NCBI GenBank assembly: GCA_012845835.1
Contig: JABAKD010000005.1
Location: 14,191,205-14,255,204 of the forward strand
From: Undaria pinnatifida
Taxonomy: Eukaryota > Sar > Phaeophyceae > Laminariales > Alariaceae
DNA: 64,000 bases
Reading direction: 5' to 3'
Positions 42,590 through 55,549 of this stretch are shown here, in pieces. The position numbers and the translations under genes are program-made. Positions within the stretch are counted from its first letter, which is position 1. Each line of letters starts with the position of its first letter. The notes under the pieces were generated by a model that was not told the DNA's origin, did no database searches, and saw only the letters and a list, made by a program, of their open reading frames with translations.

Positions 42590-43500
42590 GCCCACGTTGG
42601 GTTGCCGTCTTCGCTTGGACCTAGTTCAACGCCAGAGGTCGCATGGATTTCAGAGGACAAGTTCAAACAAAACCGATTCAGCATGCGTTCAACGAACTCC
42701 TTTCGCGTGATGTCTAACTGCCCAATTCCTAGTTGTGTTTCAAAACACCACCAGTGTACCGAGTCAATTTGCCGAGGGTATTCGTGGGGAATTTATTTTC
42801 AACGCGCATGGGAGTTCCTGCATGCCTCGTCCGATCCTGCATTTACAAGGCCATCTGCATGGACGGCAATTATCAATCGTACCTTCCCATCCAAAACCGT
42901 GCGAAACACACAACGATCAGTCTTACTCTGCTCCATAACGCAGTCTACCACGGTCGCAACCATTAATCCGGCCCACCGTCGTCCGTTATGGTATAACAAT
43001 CTCTCGTGACATGTCACCACACGCATCGGGTAGTTTAATATGCATCAGCGTCGAAAGTCGGGCGAACAAAAGCTTGTGCATCGTCAAAATGAAAAATCTT
43101 CAGACCGTGTTCTTTTTCCACAATTGCCTCAATATTTGCTGACGCTGACGATGGAATTGGTGCGAGCATTTGTGGAGTAATCTACGTCTAGCACCTGGCT
43201 AAACTCTTAGCCACAAGTGTCGTTTTCTTGTTCACTATCCGGCCATGATTGTCAAGTTACATGTGAGAGTACCCTCTCGCGTCGGCGTCGCGGCTTCGTA
43301 CGTTGCCGTTGTTTCATGACCGTCCTATTCATTATTCACGCCCTTAGGCCACGCCAATTTTTATGGTGAACGCTCTACATCTGCTACGAAGTGTGGGGGA
43401 ACTTCTGCATCTTCCGGGAAAGCACTCGGCATGCCAAACCTACACACCCGATTTTCTCTTCCACAGCAGGTCTTCCAGCCGTCATGGCCATTGCGTCTTT
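42590..43500 (-). pseudogene. Copia 2 reverse transcriptase fragment
   Basis: RWAGLMVATVVDCVMEQSKT, DRCVFRTVLDGKVRLIIAVH (43000-42870), and AGSDEACRNS; the usual YVDDL is read HADGL, so a catalytic Asp is lost. Downstream, TRKEFVERMLNRFCLNLSS continues the thumb. FSQVLDVDYST (about 43180) is the upstream fingers part. Dead. Confidence 0.75.
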
Positions 43501-44394
43501 AGCCGTGCGTTGATGCACTCTCCAGAATGCTCCTAGACTGCGTCCACTATTGAACTGCCGCATACAGTGCGTCTTCGACGTCGCGTTGTATCCTTAGCAT
43601 GCGCTTATTATAATCATCCTCCAGGTGTAGTCTCTGACTCCGGGTCCGGCCGATTACGTTCGGCGGTACCGGTCCCCAGCTGAGTTCGTGCGCCGCCGTC
43701 CCCTCCAACAGTACGGCGAGGACACCATCGCCGTTCCCCTAGTCGATGCCGGAGGCTAGTGATGCGCCCGAGTCGCTTTTTATCCTCCCTGCCGGGACTG
43801 GGGAGGCGTCCACCGCTCGTCCTTGAGACGAGTCCATTGTCACGACTGTTTCGACCCTCACCGCCCAGACCGAGGAGGCGTCCATCGTGCCCCCTTGTGA
43901 CGAGTCGATAATCCCGACTGTTTCGATCGTCGCTTGCGGTACCCAGCTGGCGTCCGCTGCGGTCCCTTGAGACGAATCTATCGTATCGGCTAATCCGTCG
44001 GCAGCATCGCCGGCGGCAGGCCTCTCCTGTGAACGCTCCAGCAAGAACGCGAACAGATCAACCTCGCACGTCACGTCGAGGTCGTTCCGGCGAACCAAGC
44101 CGCCGTCCTGAGCGTTCACCATCCCCCGCCCATCTACACTATACGTGGTCTGGTCGTCGGTCATGGACTCTCACCCTGCCTCGGAGAGAGAGCCATGCAT
44201 CTGGGCAGGCAAGGGTGGTGCAGACGACACGCGTTGATAGATAACATGACGAGTGATGAGGAACGTAGGGTGTTTGGACGACACACGTACGACGGCGCGG
44301 GGATTGTTGGGCGCAGGGCCCTGCTGTGCGTTCGCCTGGGACTCGTTTTCCATCTTCACCTTGCAATAGCCAGGATTGAGGAAAGGGAGAGGCC

Positions 44395-44978
44395 TTACGA
44401 GGGGGGTTTTACCGTACTATATCTCGTACGGCGACTTGTTGGGGTATATGATGTTGCTGTGCGGTTGAAGGCATCGTACGCCCAGGGCGATGCTCCAGCC
44501 CACGACGATCGCGTTGCCGAAACTTCCACTCCGGAAAAACGCTCAGGAGCCTGGATTCGACCCGCCATTGCGACCGTCTCAGTAAAGCATATTGAGCGCT
44601 TGGCTACCCCATTAAATTGAGAACTATTGTCCGTTGTGAATTTCTGCTTGATGCGCCGCAATCTACATAGGTCGACGAAGTCTTCCCCGACCGAATTCGC
44701 CGCCCCCATCGGATCGGACGATCACCACTTGTGAAAGGACACGGTCTGCACGAGCATCTTACACATGCCCACGGCGTTTAAATTGTTGCGCAATAAATAT
44801 ATCCACGTACACCGTGAGAATCATCGCGCACGATGAGAGCGTACCACTTCCCATCATGAGATTCAACAATCTTAGGCCTACTCAAATTCTCGAACCTTCC
44901 CGTGCTTCTGACTTGCTCGTGTGTGTGGACTTGTTGACACCTTGGCGGAGGCCCTTCGCCATGCAGCATGTTTTGCAC
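44395..44978 (-). pseudogene. Copia 2 integrase fragment
   Basis: RPKIVESHDGKWYALIVRDD (about 44890-44830) is the start of the catalytic core. After a frameshift, FTTDNSSQFNGVAKRSICF and WAYDAFNRTATSYTPTSR (44625-44440) give the later core. Rearrangement between them removes proper DDE spacing. Confidence 0.75.
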
Positions 44979-45160
44979 ACCGGCAGCTATTCCTCGAGGA
45001 CGATCTCTCGCTGCTCCGCTGTTTTGGGGAGCAGTGCCTCGTGGAAGTGTCCGGCCGCGCAGTGGCAGTCGGCTTTGTCAACCACGGGCTTGATGGACAG
45101 TATTCCCTGCGCGAGTACAGCATAGGCATCCTCCGCAGTGCCGCAGTCGACCGGGTTGCC

Positions 45161-46262
45161 CTAACCGCTGCCCACGTTCCAGGTAAACGGAAACACGGTC
45201 GAAGGCCGACATTTTAGGTTGATCACAATACCGGAGGGACGCCCTTCGAAAGCGTTATCGATGTTCGCGAGCATGGGTAAGCAAAAGAGATGGTATCGGA
45301 GGTCTGGCACGTGCGCAACATTCGTCAGCATTTTTGCTCGAAACCGGTGCCGGACCGAAAGACAAAGTAAAGACCGCCATATTCTTCGATTGTTCTGGTT
45401 GAGCCGTGTGCAATGCGCAGTTTTCAATTTGCATTCTCTGTACTTCATCATCGAATCTGCACAAGGCGCCCTCTGAGTAGACGCTCCACTATCGCCAAGC
45501 CAGGCCTCATGCCATACATGCCAAGCTGACTCTCCTTGTCCTTTCCTGCCCAAATTGTAACTGCACGCGCCCGCCTCTCCGGCCCTGAAAGCCGAATCCT
45601 CGACCCCGACCTTATTATCTTCGTCATCATCGTCAAACGCCGCCAGCACAGCCTTGTTTTTCTGCAGGGGGCAGCCATCAACAGCGTACCCCCGTCCGCG
45701 GCATCGGTTGCACAGCTCCTGCATTGTTGTTTTTCGCCACACCTTTGGCGTCTCACCTCGGAGGTACCACCTTAGCGTTACGGCGGCTTTCACGCTGCTG
45801 CCATTGCTGCCGGCAGCTATGGCCGAGCCACCACCGTCCTTTTTGGCGCTTATACCACCTCGTCTTAGCTGTCCCCGACAACCCCCTTTTCCATTGCCGC
45901 GGCCTTCACCTTTCGTGGCACCGCGGCTGTCGCTTTTTCTGCGCCCACCACTGCCGCCACCGGCAAACATATCATGGTCGGCATGGCCAGCGTTGGACCC
46001 TTTCGTCCTCTTTCTTGAACGTCGGCGGTGGCGTCCTAGAACGTCGGTGGTGACGGTCTCGTACAGCCTTGATAATGTCATCGCGGTCGAAACTGTCACG
46101 AGATGCACAATTGCTTTCCTCCACCTCGTATTTGGCAGGCAGAGCATCAATGAAAACTTTGGACAGCAGATGGTCGTCTAGGGGCACTCCGGCCGTACGT
46201 ATTTCTGCGTCAAGATATTTGATCCTGCCCATTTCCCTAAGGAGGTTGTTCCCTTGCGCCAT
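45161..46262 (-). pseudogene. Copia 2 gag-protease fragment
   Basis: Overlapping frames. LLREMGRIKYLDAEIRTAGV with KVFIDALPAKYEV (46240-46120) is the gag core; a Gly/Arg/Lys-rich stretch follows (FAGGGSGGRRKSDSRGATKG). CNRCRGRGYAVDGCPL (about 45710) is a knuckle lacking the usual final spacing, and WLGDSGAST (about 45500) is the protease site with an intact DSGAS. The single frame 45161-46150 is open for 329 codons, unusually long for this decayed region. Confidence 0.75.
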
Positions 46263-46664
46263 ATGTGTACTACAACGACATCGAGAGAGGAAGAGTATGG
46301 CCTCCGTCGTTTGAGGGCCCTACCACCAAAGGAGCGCGTCCCACGCTTCCCTCGGCGAGCTACACCTTTGCAAGATATCTTGCTGTCGGGAGTCGTTTAC
46401 AGGAAGTTCCACGCCAGTGAATTCAAAGTTACACTTTCGCGGCAGCACCACGTGTCGACGAGTACAACGTTTTCAGTATCAAGTCCTCATGCGAGAGTGT
46501 ACTGCGGTGGATCGAACACGGAAACAGATAGGAAAACCACATTTTTCGCGCAGTGCCTGGAATTTCTGGTACAGGCGGTGAAGTCGGGTTTGTTCCCACT
46601 ACACGATGGGACAGCAGTGGGTTTGACAGCAAGTCTAGACTGAGGCATACCATATCCAATCTCC

Positions 46665-47095
46665 AACTCACCGCCGGGGTATGTACCCCATTCTACAGCA
46701 ACTTTTTGCTGACCTGGCTGGCTCCTGGCTGAGCCAGTTTCGACATACAGCTGCTCGTCTGCGTCTCGTCACTCCCAAATTACGCGAGGCATCCTCCTGC
46801 AGCGTCGTCTCTCTCGATAATGTCATGTCTCCTTGCCCTGCGCCTCCAGCAGCAGGAACAGCAGCAGACGTGTGTTGTACGGAAGTGGGCTCAGCCCCTC
46901 GCGGGCTCCCCCTTACAGCAGCGCGGTCATCAGCGCTGTTCCCCCTTGCAGCAGTGGGTTCAATCCCTGGTGGGCTCCCCCTCACAGCAGGGTTGTTCTC
47001 GGCGCTGCTGTATTCTGACGGGCCGTTGTTGCGTAGGAGCTCAGCCATCATCTCCCCCACGTATTACATCATCGATTCTCAGACTCAATTGATGA
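46665..47095 (-). other. Spacer between two copia elements with internal direct repeat
   Basis: An open minus frame of 130 codons (46668-47060) contains two related segments (AVRGSPPGIEPTAARGNS and AVRGSPRGAEPTS), a duplication of about 66 bp. It may be the gag N-terminus or leader of copia 2. I cannot place it in a family. Confidence 0.4.
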
Positions 47096-47096
47096 C

Positions 47097-47820
47097 GACA
47101 GCTGATACCACGCTCGACCACCCTGCTTCAGGCCATAAAAGGCTTGTTGAGGAGAACTACCTTGCCAGAGACTGATCTACAACCGGGGGGAAGACGAAAG
47201 TAGATATCGGTGTCTAAGTCCGACGAAATGAATGCCTGGTCTACACCTAAGTGCCTCAGTTCCCAGTCTAGCTTACATGCCATGGCCTCTACCAACCTGT
47301 TGGAAGTTGCGGAGGCCGTAGCGGCGAAAGTTTCGAAGTAGTCTACTTCCTCAACCTGGCCGTACCCCATAGCTACCATACGGGCCTTTGTCCTATCAAC
47401 CGTACCATGCGAATCACCATTCCACTTGTATAGCCACTTCGCATCTACGATATTGCACCCCCCAGGAACTCCAACCACTTCAGCAAAGGTTCCGGCCACC
47501 ACGAGCTCATCGAACTCCTTCGACATTGCCTCCATCCATACGTCGGAGGCTTCCAATGAGCACGCTGTAGCGTACGAAACAGGCTCCGGCCCGGCTTCCC
47601 GGACGAGGCATTCAGGGAACTCGCTCAGCTTACGGGTAACCTCCTGTGCCGCCAGTAGCCCATTAATTAGTTTGCCCCCTTCATCGGGCCCAAACACACT
47701 CACCAGGCTTGCTGCATCTCGATTGAGCGCTCGCGTCTCCGCTCTACTCCGTCCTAGCTGTTCTCCTTCTCTAGGTTCAACCAGGTGCGATTCAAGTTGG
47801 CGCGCCGCAGTCCGCGCCAT
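47097..47820 (-). pseudogene. Copia 3 reverse transcriptase, N-terminal half
   Basis: A clean 230-codon frame: SDVWMEAMSKEFDELVVAGT, then NIVDAKWLYKWNGDSHGTVD, ARMVAMGYGQVEEVDYFETF, SNRLVEAMACKLDWELRHLG, VDQAFISSDLDTDI (first catalytic Asp) and SGKVVLLNK. A frameshift at about 47140 then shifts YGLKQGGRAWYQL into another frame, after which the element ends. It is the best-preserved copia piece in the window and useful for classifying the family. Confidence 0.85.
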
Positions 47821-48299
47821 TGTTGTAACCGGGCTATTCTCGTCCGATGATGACGCCTTATCCGGTTTTCCCTGTCGACAGACGATTCACTGCTAACCGA
47901 CGACAAATAATCACCTGACGGGGCAGTTGTAGCGTCGGGGGTCGGCAGATTAACACCGTCGACAGAATCCCGCTCACCTTGACCATCATTGCTCACACTG
48001 CCCGCCGGAGAAGCCACTCGAGGTTGACGGGGATTCCTCTCCCCAGCATCGGCAATCGTGTTGCTGGGCCAGAATCTAAATATTCTAGCCCTCACGGCTC
48101 AGCCGTTTTTCCCAACTCGGATGCCCCTCCCTGTTCTGACGTCCCTCCCAGCTCCGGCACCCCTGCCAGCTCCGGCGATGCCAGTTGCTGCAGTTCCACC
48201 GGGGACCCGTGGTGCCTCCCAGGTGACGTCCCTAGCTTCCACCACCTTGTTTGCCCGTGTCAGCATCCGCAATGAACACATGAGGGTGGTGGATGCCCG

Positions 48300-49330
48300 G
48301 CCCGAGGTACAAGCTACTCTCGCACCTGGTCAACAACTTCGACGGACGGTTCCAGCGGCAATATCCCGGTCAAAGAAACAGGTGCGGTGATGCGGGTGCT
48401 GGCTTATCATGCCACATCTCGTACGGCGACTTGCTGCCTGATTTGGACGTGGTTGCGGTGCGGTTCATAGCTTCGCACGCTCAGTGTACTGCCTCGGCCC
48501 AGAGGGTCTCCGACGGTGGTCATTCGACGTGAGGGAAGAGGATGGGGGCTTGGATGCGCGCGACAAGTGCCGCGTTCTGGATGATACCCAGGGCTCTCTC
48601 GGCAACGCCGCTTAGCTCCGGACTATTTGCGTTGGTAAATTCCTGTTTCACGCATTACTGCCTGCACACGTCCTCCGTTATTAGACCTTACACTCTCTAC
48701 TTCCGACGGCACAACATCCCCACGCACGTCAGCCAAAAAGTTCCTGAAGAAGTCAGACGGATCGGACCTACGCTCGAGAAAGTATACCCATGCGTACCGG
48801 GTAAAGTCGGACTTCACTATCATGACCTATTTCTTACCAAGCAACCAAGGAATACTCTTAGGCCCACTGAGATCCACGAAAACTCTTCCTATATTCTTTG
48901 TGGCGCGTGATTTCGTACAGTTAGCGATCTTCTTACGATATCCCTTGGAAATGGAACACCCAGTGCACGATCTCTAACCTACCGAGTAGCTCTACTCCTA
49001 GGGATTGTGCAGTCTCTCGCAACAAAACCTCGTTTGCATGGCCGTGTACGCAGTGAAAGACGCTAATGTCTACAGTAGTATCATGCAACTTAGCGCCGCC
49101 GGGGGCTATCACAGGGCACGCTAGGGGAATAGTATGGGCAGATTGCATGGGGTTCTCGTGCGAGAAGGTCAAACTACTGCGCCATTCAGTCTCACCCAAG
49201 TTAACACTACCGGGGGCTTCAATAAGAAGCTCCAAGGAAATAGGGAATGGGGTGAGTAGGTTACACGGCGTTCTCGATGGATTCGGGAACCAACAGGGAA
49301 ATGGGGATGTAATTGTCATCGGCATCAATT
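48300..49330 (-). pseudogene. Copia 3 pre-integrase and integrase fragments
   Basis: HCVHGHANEVLLRETAQSLG (about 49050-48995) is the pre-integrase HxxxGH-type region. IVKSDFTRYAWVYFLERRSD followed by FFRNFLADVRGD and VESVRSNNGG (48823-48655) is the integrase core. The second catalytic Asp, normally in a SDNGG motif, is Asn here. Confidence 0.78.
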
Positions 49331-49414
49331 ATTCAACCATAGTTACAGTGTTCAGATCCATCACTCCAAACCTGAAGACGCCCATCCGCTAGGGTCACGC
49401 TTACATCCTTATCG

Positions 49415-49850
49415 TCAGTTGCGAAACCTACTCCTCGTGTGTGCGCAGCCCTTAAAGGAAAAAAGGTTGAAAGCCAAGCCAGGTACGTATGCCACTTTGT
49501 CTAGCCTCATAGTGACACCTTCTGCCTTGTTCGGGAAAACTACAGTCAGCGACGCGTAACCCTCAACGTCCACCAAGGTGTCCTTGCCAATCTTAACCGT
49601 TTCCTCGGAAGGCTGCACGTCACGGAGGAAGTCAGCTGATCTAGTCATGAAAGGTCGCTCCACTATCAGCAATCACTTTCTCTGTACCGCCCGTACCGTG
49701 CTCGCGCTCTCCTAAAGCATCTCTCTCACCAAGCACACCAATCGCCAAACAACCTATAGTCTCATCAGAGCCGTTTTGCAATTTCTTCGCGGCAGGGAGG
49801 ACGTTCGCGGTGCAGTTGAACCACCGATGGCCTAGCTCCAAGCATCAGTG
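49415..49850 (-). pseudogene. Copia 3 zinc knuckle and protease fragment
   Basis: GHRWFNC (about 49835) is the end of a zinc knuckle; VIADSGATFHD (about 49670) is an intact aspartic-protease site. After a frameshift, VEGYASLTVVFPNKAEGVTM and VAYVPGLAFNLFS (49600-49450) complete the protease. Order and spacing are normal for copia. Confidence 0.8.
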
Positions 49851-50019
49851 ACACTTATTTCGCATGTCGTCGTACTTCTCGACCTTCGTCCTGCTGCTGT
49901 TGTCGTTCTTGGCTGCAACAACATCATGGGAAACACCCTTACCAGCTTGGCCACCCTTTCCAATACCTTTCGGCTTACGATTTCGTCGGCCAGGCTTGTT
50001 CACAAATAGGGCTTGTCCT

Positions 50020-50980
50020 ACATTTCAACCTTTGGTGCCCGCAACTCTTGACATGATTGTGTGTCTTTGCCTGACTATCGTGTCTATCTCGGCCCGGGTG
50101 ATGTTATCTCTACACAATATGGTACGCTGCTCGAACTTGTAGTTATCAGTGAGAACTTCTACGATTTTGAGGTTCACATCCTCTGTAGGTAGTTCCCAGG
50201 GATCCCAAAACGCCGACAATCTTGTCTACACGCGCGAAAATCTCATCGGTTCTTCCTTCTTCTCCGTGACCAGATCGTTGAACTCTCGTTTCCACTTAGA
50301 CTTCTCAGCCAGTGTTTACGGTAAGAACCAGTCATTGAGCATACGCCAAGCTACACTAGCAGAATAAGTGTCGAACACCCTGCTCAAAACCTCGCGGGCG
50401 GTAACAATCTCCGATATGGAAGTCCTAGCTAATCGGGACCTCTTTACGCTAATTTCAGTAAATCCTTGGTTTAGCTAAAAAAGGGACGTCACAGATGGAT
50501 CACCTACTATCATATCAGTCACAGTCGTAAAGGCTTGCATTCAACCGATAGTGATTGCATAGCCTTTAAAACGTCGCTTCCACAGAGGGTATTCCATACC
50601 ACTACCGTTGAATTTGGGAACAGCCGATCTGATGCTACTGGTCTCCCTAGGTCCGATGGATGGACTGCTACCCCTCGAAATATCTAGTCTACATCATCAC
50701 CAATAGCTTGCAGCAGAGTATCGGTGGTGACTCCAAATTTGAGACTAGAAGCAAACCCTGCCTGCTCATCAATTCCAGCACCTTCAACACCTGATGAGGC
50801 TGGTCTCCACCAGCGGGTGCCGCTTGCAGTCCGCCAGGTTTCCCCCGACTCGCCTCGATCGCCGACAGCCTTTCCTCGAAGAGCCTTGCCTGCGAAGCGA
50901 GCTGCCACTTCAAATCTTCTATGATCTCGTTGTCGCCAATCTAAAGTCAAGTTCGAACTTTTCGTTTGCGTATTCAATGA
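50020..50980 (-). pseudogene. Copia 3 gag fragments
   Basis: PTEDVNLKIVEVLTDNYKFE and RAEIDTIVRQRHTIM (50190-50060) match the gag core that precedes the knuckle. Further upstream, minus frames at 50684-50977 are rich in Arg and Ala and broken. The N-terminal limit is unclear. Confidence 0.6.
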
Positions 50981-51269
50981 CAGTAATGTTCAGGAGACGG
51001 AGTGGCAACAACATCCTCGAGCTGTGAGCTAGACAAAGTACTGCCCTCTGCAGTATGCCCGAGAGAAAAGAAGATGGTGTTTATGTCTTGAATATTAAAG
51101 CAGTCCCCAAGCGAAATCGGAGAGAAGACGGGGAAAGATGGGTGAAGAGAGGAGCGAGATAAAGAGGGGCACCATCTGCTCCCCACCACGCGCGCCCACG
51201 AGCAATAATCCCCCGTACCTCCCAAAACCACAAATACACTGTCCATCAACTGGCCACAATGTAACAATT

Positions 51270-54200
51270 CTCACTATGGCGGATACCCCGCAAAATCCCG
51301 TTCGCTATAGCCAACAGACATTCCACATGCCACTCCTGGGCTACCGTACATCCCGAAATATCCCGAGTACCACACTACATTGGTTGATATAAGCTACATA
51401 TATCATACAGCAGCAGTGGCTACTCACGGAAACCGACGTCTCCACAACATCATACATGGGTCAGATGAAAACTCCCCTATTAAGCGGCCCTCCCTCTTCC
51501 TCCATCGAAGCATCCGACGATGGCGGTAAAACATCTCTCCCTGCCATACCAGCAGTGGCTCTCTCCTTCTCCCGACGGGACTTGCTGGTCTAACTCACTG
51601 GCCTCCAAAAAGTCTGGCTCCTCAGATACGGCCCTTCCTGCGCAACAAGTCGTCGACAGCATGCCCCTGTTCCAATACTGCCGACTCGTAGGCCCCTTAG
51701 ATGCCTGGACCGAATCGGCTCGGACTCTAGAGTGTTTCGAGTCATTGTATTACGTGTCCCACACGCAGGGTAGAGGCAAGTCGAGAACATAAGTCATGCG
51801 TCAGACCTCCAAGAAGATTGAGCACCCGAGCGAGAGCGCACAGCGAGCTACCACCATAAACGCCACCCAGGTACTACTAGGTACCCAATAATAGCCCAAC
51901 TGCGTGAAAAGGCACGAAACGGACAAGTACCTGTCATGTTGAACATCCCAAATCAACATTCACAACGGAACGATATCCGGGTGATTGCTCTTCGAACTTT
52001 CGAAATAGACGTACATGGACGCGGAACAGTATCCAACAGACCTGTACGGTGTGTGCAATCCGTGGATGAGGCTCGTCCAAGGCCCGGAAGTGGTAGATCT
52101 TTGCCTGACTCAAATCACCAGCTTAAACCCAAGGACGTCGGTACTTCATCAGCTGCAGGCTGTGTCTTGGAATACAAAGCCGCTGGCAGCATCGCGACGT
52201 TCGCAGTATTTTCGTGCTCTTAAAGACTATTCAAAATCTATAACTACTGTGGGCTTTGTGGAGTCCGAGCAGATCGCGACTGCTAAGAAACAGGTCTTGA
52301 TCCCCCTTCCCAAAGAGCAAACACCTTTTAACCGATGGCTGTTTATGCATACTGTATTCCAAATTTGACAGTGTGCCTCGCGCGTGAAAGCGTGAAAACC
52401 TTTGCCACAGCTTTTACCACGTTATCCGAGTGTGAACACCTTCGTGAAGCGTGAAGAGTGAAGAAAGGTATTGGGAGCGACCGCCCCGTGTTGTCAAGAC
52501 GCCCCACTCTCGAGATGCCCGGCTGAGTAGTCGACTTGCCGACTCGCTGACGGCGTGATACACATACCAAAGGTCTTCCCGCTTTGTGATATGGCCTGCA
52601 CGAAGACCAAACTACTTGTTTAAGTACCCTGCGTGTTGTAGCGTAAGTCGACGGTTTTGATATTGACATGCCAAGTGTGTGATAGGTAGATCCATACCCC
52701 CCTGCCTTCTACGCACGTGACGGCCCGAGCAACATCCTGATCTGCTTCACGCATAAAGCCTCAACACAGTATTCTCTCTCGCAACTAGTTTTCATGAAAG
52801 AAATAACGTCGTGGTGATGCCTCTGTTTCGACGCCGGTCGTGATGATTGAAGAGTTCTTCCCCACAACAAAGTGGAAACGTTCCTCGAACTTGCCAACTG
52901 ACCGTGATGAAGTCAGCGGGGCGTCGTTCCTTGGTGTCAATTGATCCGTAGATGGAAGGGCGATGCCCAAAGCCTGAAATAATGTTTTTTGTCAAGGCTC
53001 TGTCTTCGTGATTAGAGACAAAGGGGTGGCTGCTAGTGTCTGCGCGATGATCTTTTGTGATAAACACTGAACGTGCATTTTTGAGATTGACGCGTGACCA
53101 ACTATCGTCTAAATCAATATCGATAAGAGAAAAAAATGGCAGATGGCGAAAAGGAGTGACCGATGTGGAGCCAATCGTAGCCTGGTCGTCACGGAAGCAC
53201 GCCACCGAGAGATGTGCTCTACGGGCTGTACTGACCACACAACAACGTTACAAGCAACGACCCCTGTGACGTGCCCCGATACTAATGATATTGCAATAAG
53301 AAGCTAGTCTCAAATTGGAAACAAACTACATCGGCGATAAGTAACAAACTCGAGTCTTGTAGCAACATAATATAATATGTATACCCTCTGATCAAGGGCC
53401 CGCAGAACAAGTTTTCCTTGACCACACATCATTTTTCTCCTTTTTTGGGCCGGCGGGTATTACCCACCCAAACCCATTCCTATATTAACAAGGAGTCGAT
53501 ACTAGTTCCAATACACAAGTTACGTAAACTTAAACTGGGTACTGGACAAGTCACTTTGTCGTTGATCAGATTCAGATAGGTCACAGTCAAATGAAAATAA
53601 ACGATTATCTCAAGACCAAGCGAGATGGTGATACTGTTGATTTAGTATTTCCCGGACGAATTTTGATTGTATTTGGTTTTTCGGATCTTATTAGGGCTTC
53701 AGCTCCTCCTTTGTGTGACCACGGACTCTAGATTTTTGACTAGCAACAACAACAACCTAAGTGGAAAATCCTTGCGGTGATCTCCGGATGTGTACAGGTT
53801 GAACCTGACAAGACTCCCACATTGCCCCCCAATGTTTGAACGCCGTATACTCGGAAACCGAGAGTGCTTCCCAACATTTATCAGACAGACACGGAGTTCC
53901 TTTTTTATCAATTCTGAGTCATTGTACAGTAGTACTTGATGTATAAGCGTTGCACTTGTCAATGAACTGATGAAGTGATCATGTCATCTCTTCAGCAGTG
54001 AAAACCGCGAGTTTGTACGTATGAGCGTAGCAACATGTCGACAATACATTTCAGTCATACAGTACGATGCATCAACCACCAGTGACATGTGTATATGTAC
54101 CCTTCGCATGCACAATTGTATCATATGAAGTTAGGTATTCGACGAAAACCGAAACTCTTGTATAACGAATGGTGGTCTCCTCAACCATTTGTAGCGGTGG

Positions 54201-55480
54201 AACACTGTACCTTGCATTTTGATTTGGTGTAGGGAACCTTTTGTACAAACGCTGGTATCAGGAAACTCGTATAAAATATGTTGGCTTGGAAATGCTTTTC
54301 ATACAAACGATGGTATAGGAAGCATTGCGCCATGCATGATGACTGGTGATAGCATTAGCAACGGTCCCGTGCGTTGATTATCATCATAAAACGTGTGCAG
54401 AACGGTTTCCTTACAAGACTTGGTGCACACAGAGCGATAAGACGAAAAACTGTGCCGACGGGCGGTCTCGCGCGCAGAACGTGCATCTAAACGAACACGA
54501 TTGTTGTTCGTAGGGGATACCGGATTTCCCCAACATGGAGGAAATCTGGATGATTTACCAATAGCGTGGACTTATCGAGAACGGACGGTACAGCTTAACG
54601 GGCAGTAATGTGCATGGTCAACGATAGCGTGCCATGTCTCAAACGTCCAAAAAGGCGTCATCGACGAGCGCTATGACCACGATTCAGTAAGTAACTAGCG
54701 CTATGCTTGCCTGAAGCTGATGGCACACGAACTATCTTTGCATGTATGTGAAGATTTTTGACAGTCATTCACGGTTGACCGTTCGTTGACAACACCAGCT
54801 AAAAATTTCACTAGTTATTATTATACGAAATATCTGTAAACAGTACCAGCCCGTCTGAAAACAACTTTATGCCGGTCATTACCGGTTGACCATTGGTAGA
54901 ATCAACACAAATAGTCAATGAAACAAGCGCAAGATTTTCATGTGCCCAATACGACGTTCCACCTTGGAGTATATAGTTCACATTTGCAACTGCCTATCCC
55001 CAGCGTGTGATCAAGTAGAACAGAACAAGGGAAAAACGCAACGTAACAGAGTCATTCCATGGGAGGAGTAGCACTGTTGTGCACCAAAACGTTTATGATA
55101 ACACTGTTGATGTTGATATTAATGTTAATGTAATAATGTTGACCACCCCAAACTTGTGAGGAGCTAACGGTTAGTACTCTAATACATTTCACAGCATAAT
55201 TTGTGTTGGGACTACGGAATACCAGTTAGAATCTTGGTCAGGTTGCGGGAAAAAATAAATGCCTTCCAAGTCGCGTTTCGGGTGAAATATTTAGCTCTTC
55301 ATTTTTGGAGCTCAAGAACGTTTTGCTGCACCATTACCGTGGGATGGCTCAACAATTCAATACAATATAACAATTCAATATCTCATTTCAATATCTCAAT
55401 TCATAATAGCAATTCATGTTAATACTCATCTACCAAGGAATACATCAAAAATGCATCCAGGAATCACCAGGTTCTCACAC
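51270..55480. other. No supported gene
   Basis: Contains a plus frame at 52015-52368 (117 codons) and a minus frame at 52792-53238 (148 codons, beginning MVSTARRAHLSVACFRDDQA). Both are intact and without recognisable domains or splice partners; the second is the more protein-like. From 53.3 to 55.4 kb the sequence is AT-rich with no feature beyond a degenerate CAATTCAATATCTC repeat near 55350-55420. Confidence 0.4.
52792..53238 (-). CDS. Hypothetical 148-residue frame
   Basis: Single-exon minus frame of mixed composition: SLIDIDLDDSWSRVNLKNAR, then HPFVSNHEDRALTKNIISGF, and a basic end (HHDRRRNRGITTTLF). No domain recognised, no transmembrane segment, no neighbour that suggests a role. It could be a relic of an unrecognised element or chance. 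Confidence 0.2.
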   Translation of the reverse strand: MVSTARRAHLSVACFRDDQATIGSTSVTPFRHLPFFSLIDIDLDDSWSRVNLKNARSVFITKDHRADTSSHPFVSNHEDRALTKNIISGFGHRPSIYGSIDTKERRPADFITVSWQVRGTFPLCCGEELFNHHDRRRNRGITTTLFLS

Positions 55481-55549
55481 ACAAAAAAATGATGCTCACG
55501 AGACGTGGCTCCCACAGCCGTACATACATCATGTGGAATTGTCTTTGAC

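Larger units (their letters stand above)
42358..46650 (-). mobile_element. Ty1/copia retrotransposon 2, decayed
   Basis: Minus strand, 5' to 3': gag (about 46600-45970), zinc knuckle (about 45710), protease (about 45500), integrase (44978-44395), linker (44164-43739), reverse transcriptase (about 43500-42590). Domain order is complete up to early RNase H, but the frame is broken many times. No flanking LTRs were recognised. It lies directly downstream, in the same orientation, of copia 3. Confidence 0.8.
47097..51270 (-). mobile_element. Ty1/copia retrotransposon 3, decayed and 3'-truncated
   Basis: Minus strand, 5' to 3': leader and gag (about 51010-50020), zinc knuckle and protease (49840-49430), pre-integrase region (about 49060), integrase (about 48850-48300), linker (48095-47820), reverse transcriptase (47820-47097). 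The sequence stops within the polymerase shortly after GLKQGGRAWYQL, just before the catalytic YVDD region, and unrelated sequence follows. Confidence 0.82.

Noticed and set aside
45654-46181. 175-codon plus-strand frame
   Set aside because: Antisense shadow of the copia 2 gag region, which has recognisable motifs on the minus strand.
37284-51270. Intact LTR retrotransposons with identifiable LTR pairs
   Set aside because: I searched by eye for matching long direct repeats with TG...CA ends around each copia element and found none; all three appear as internal remnants.
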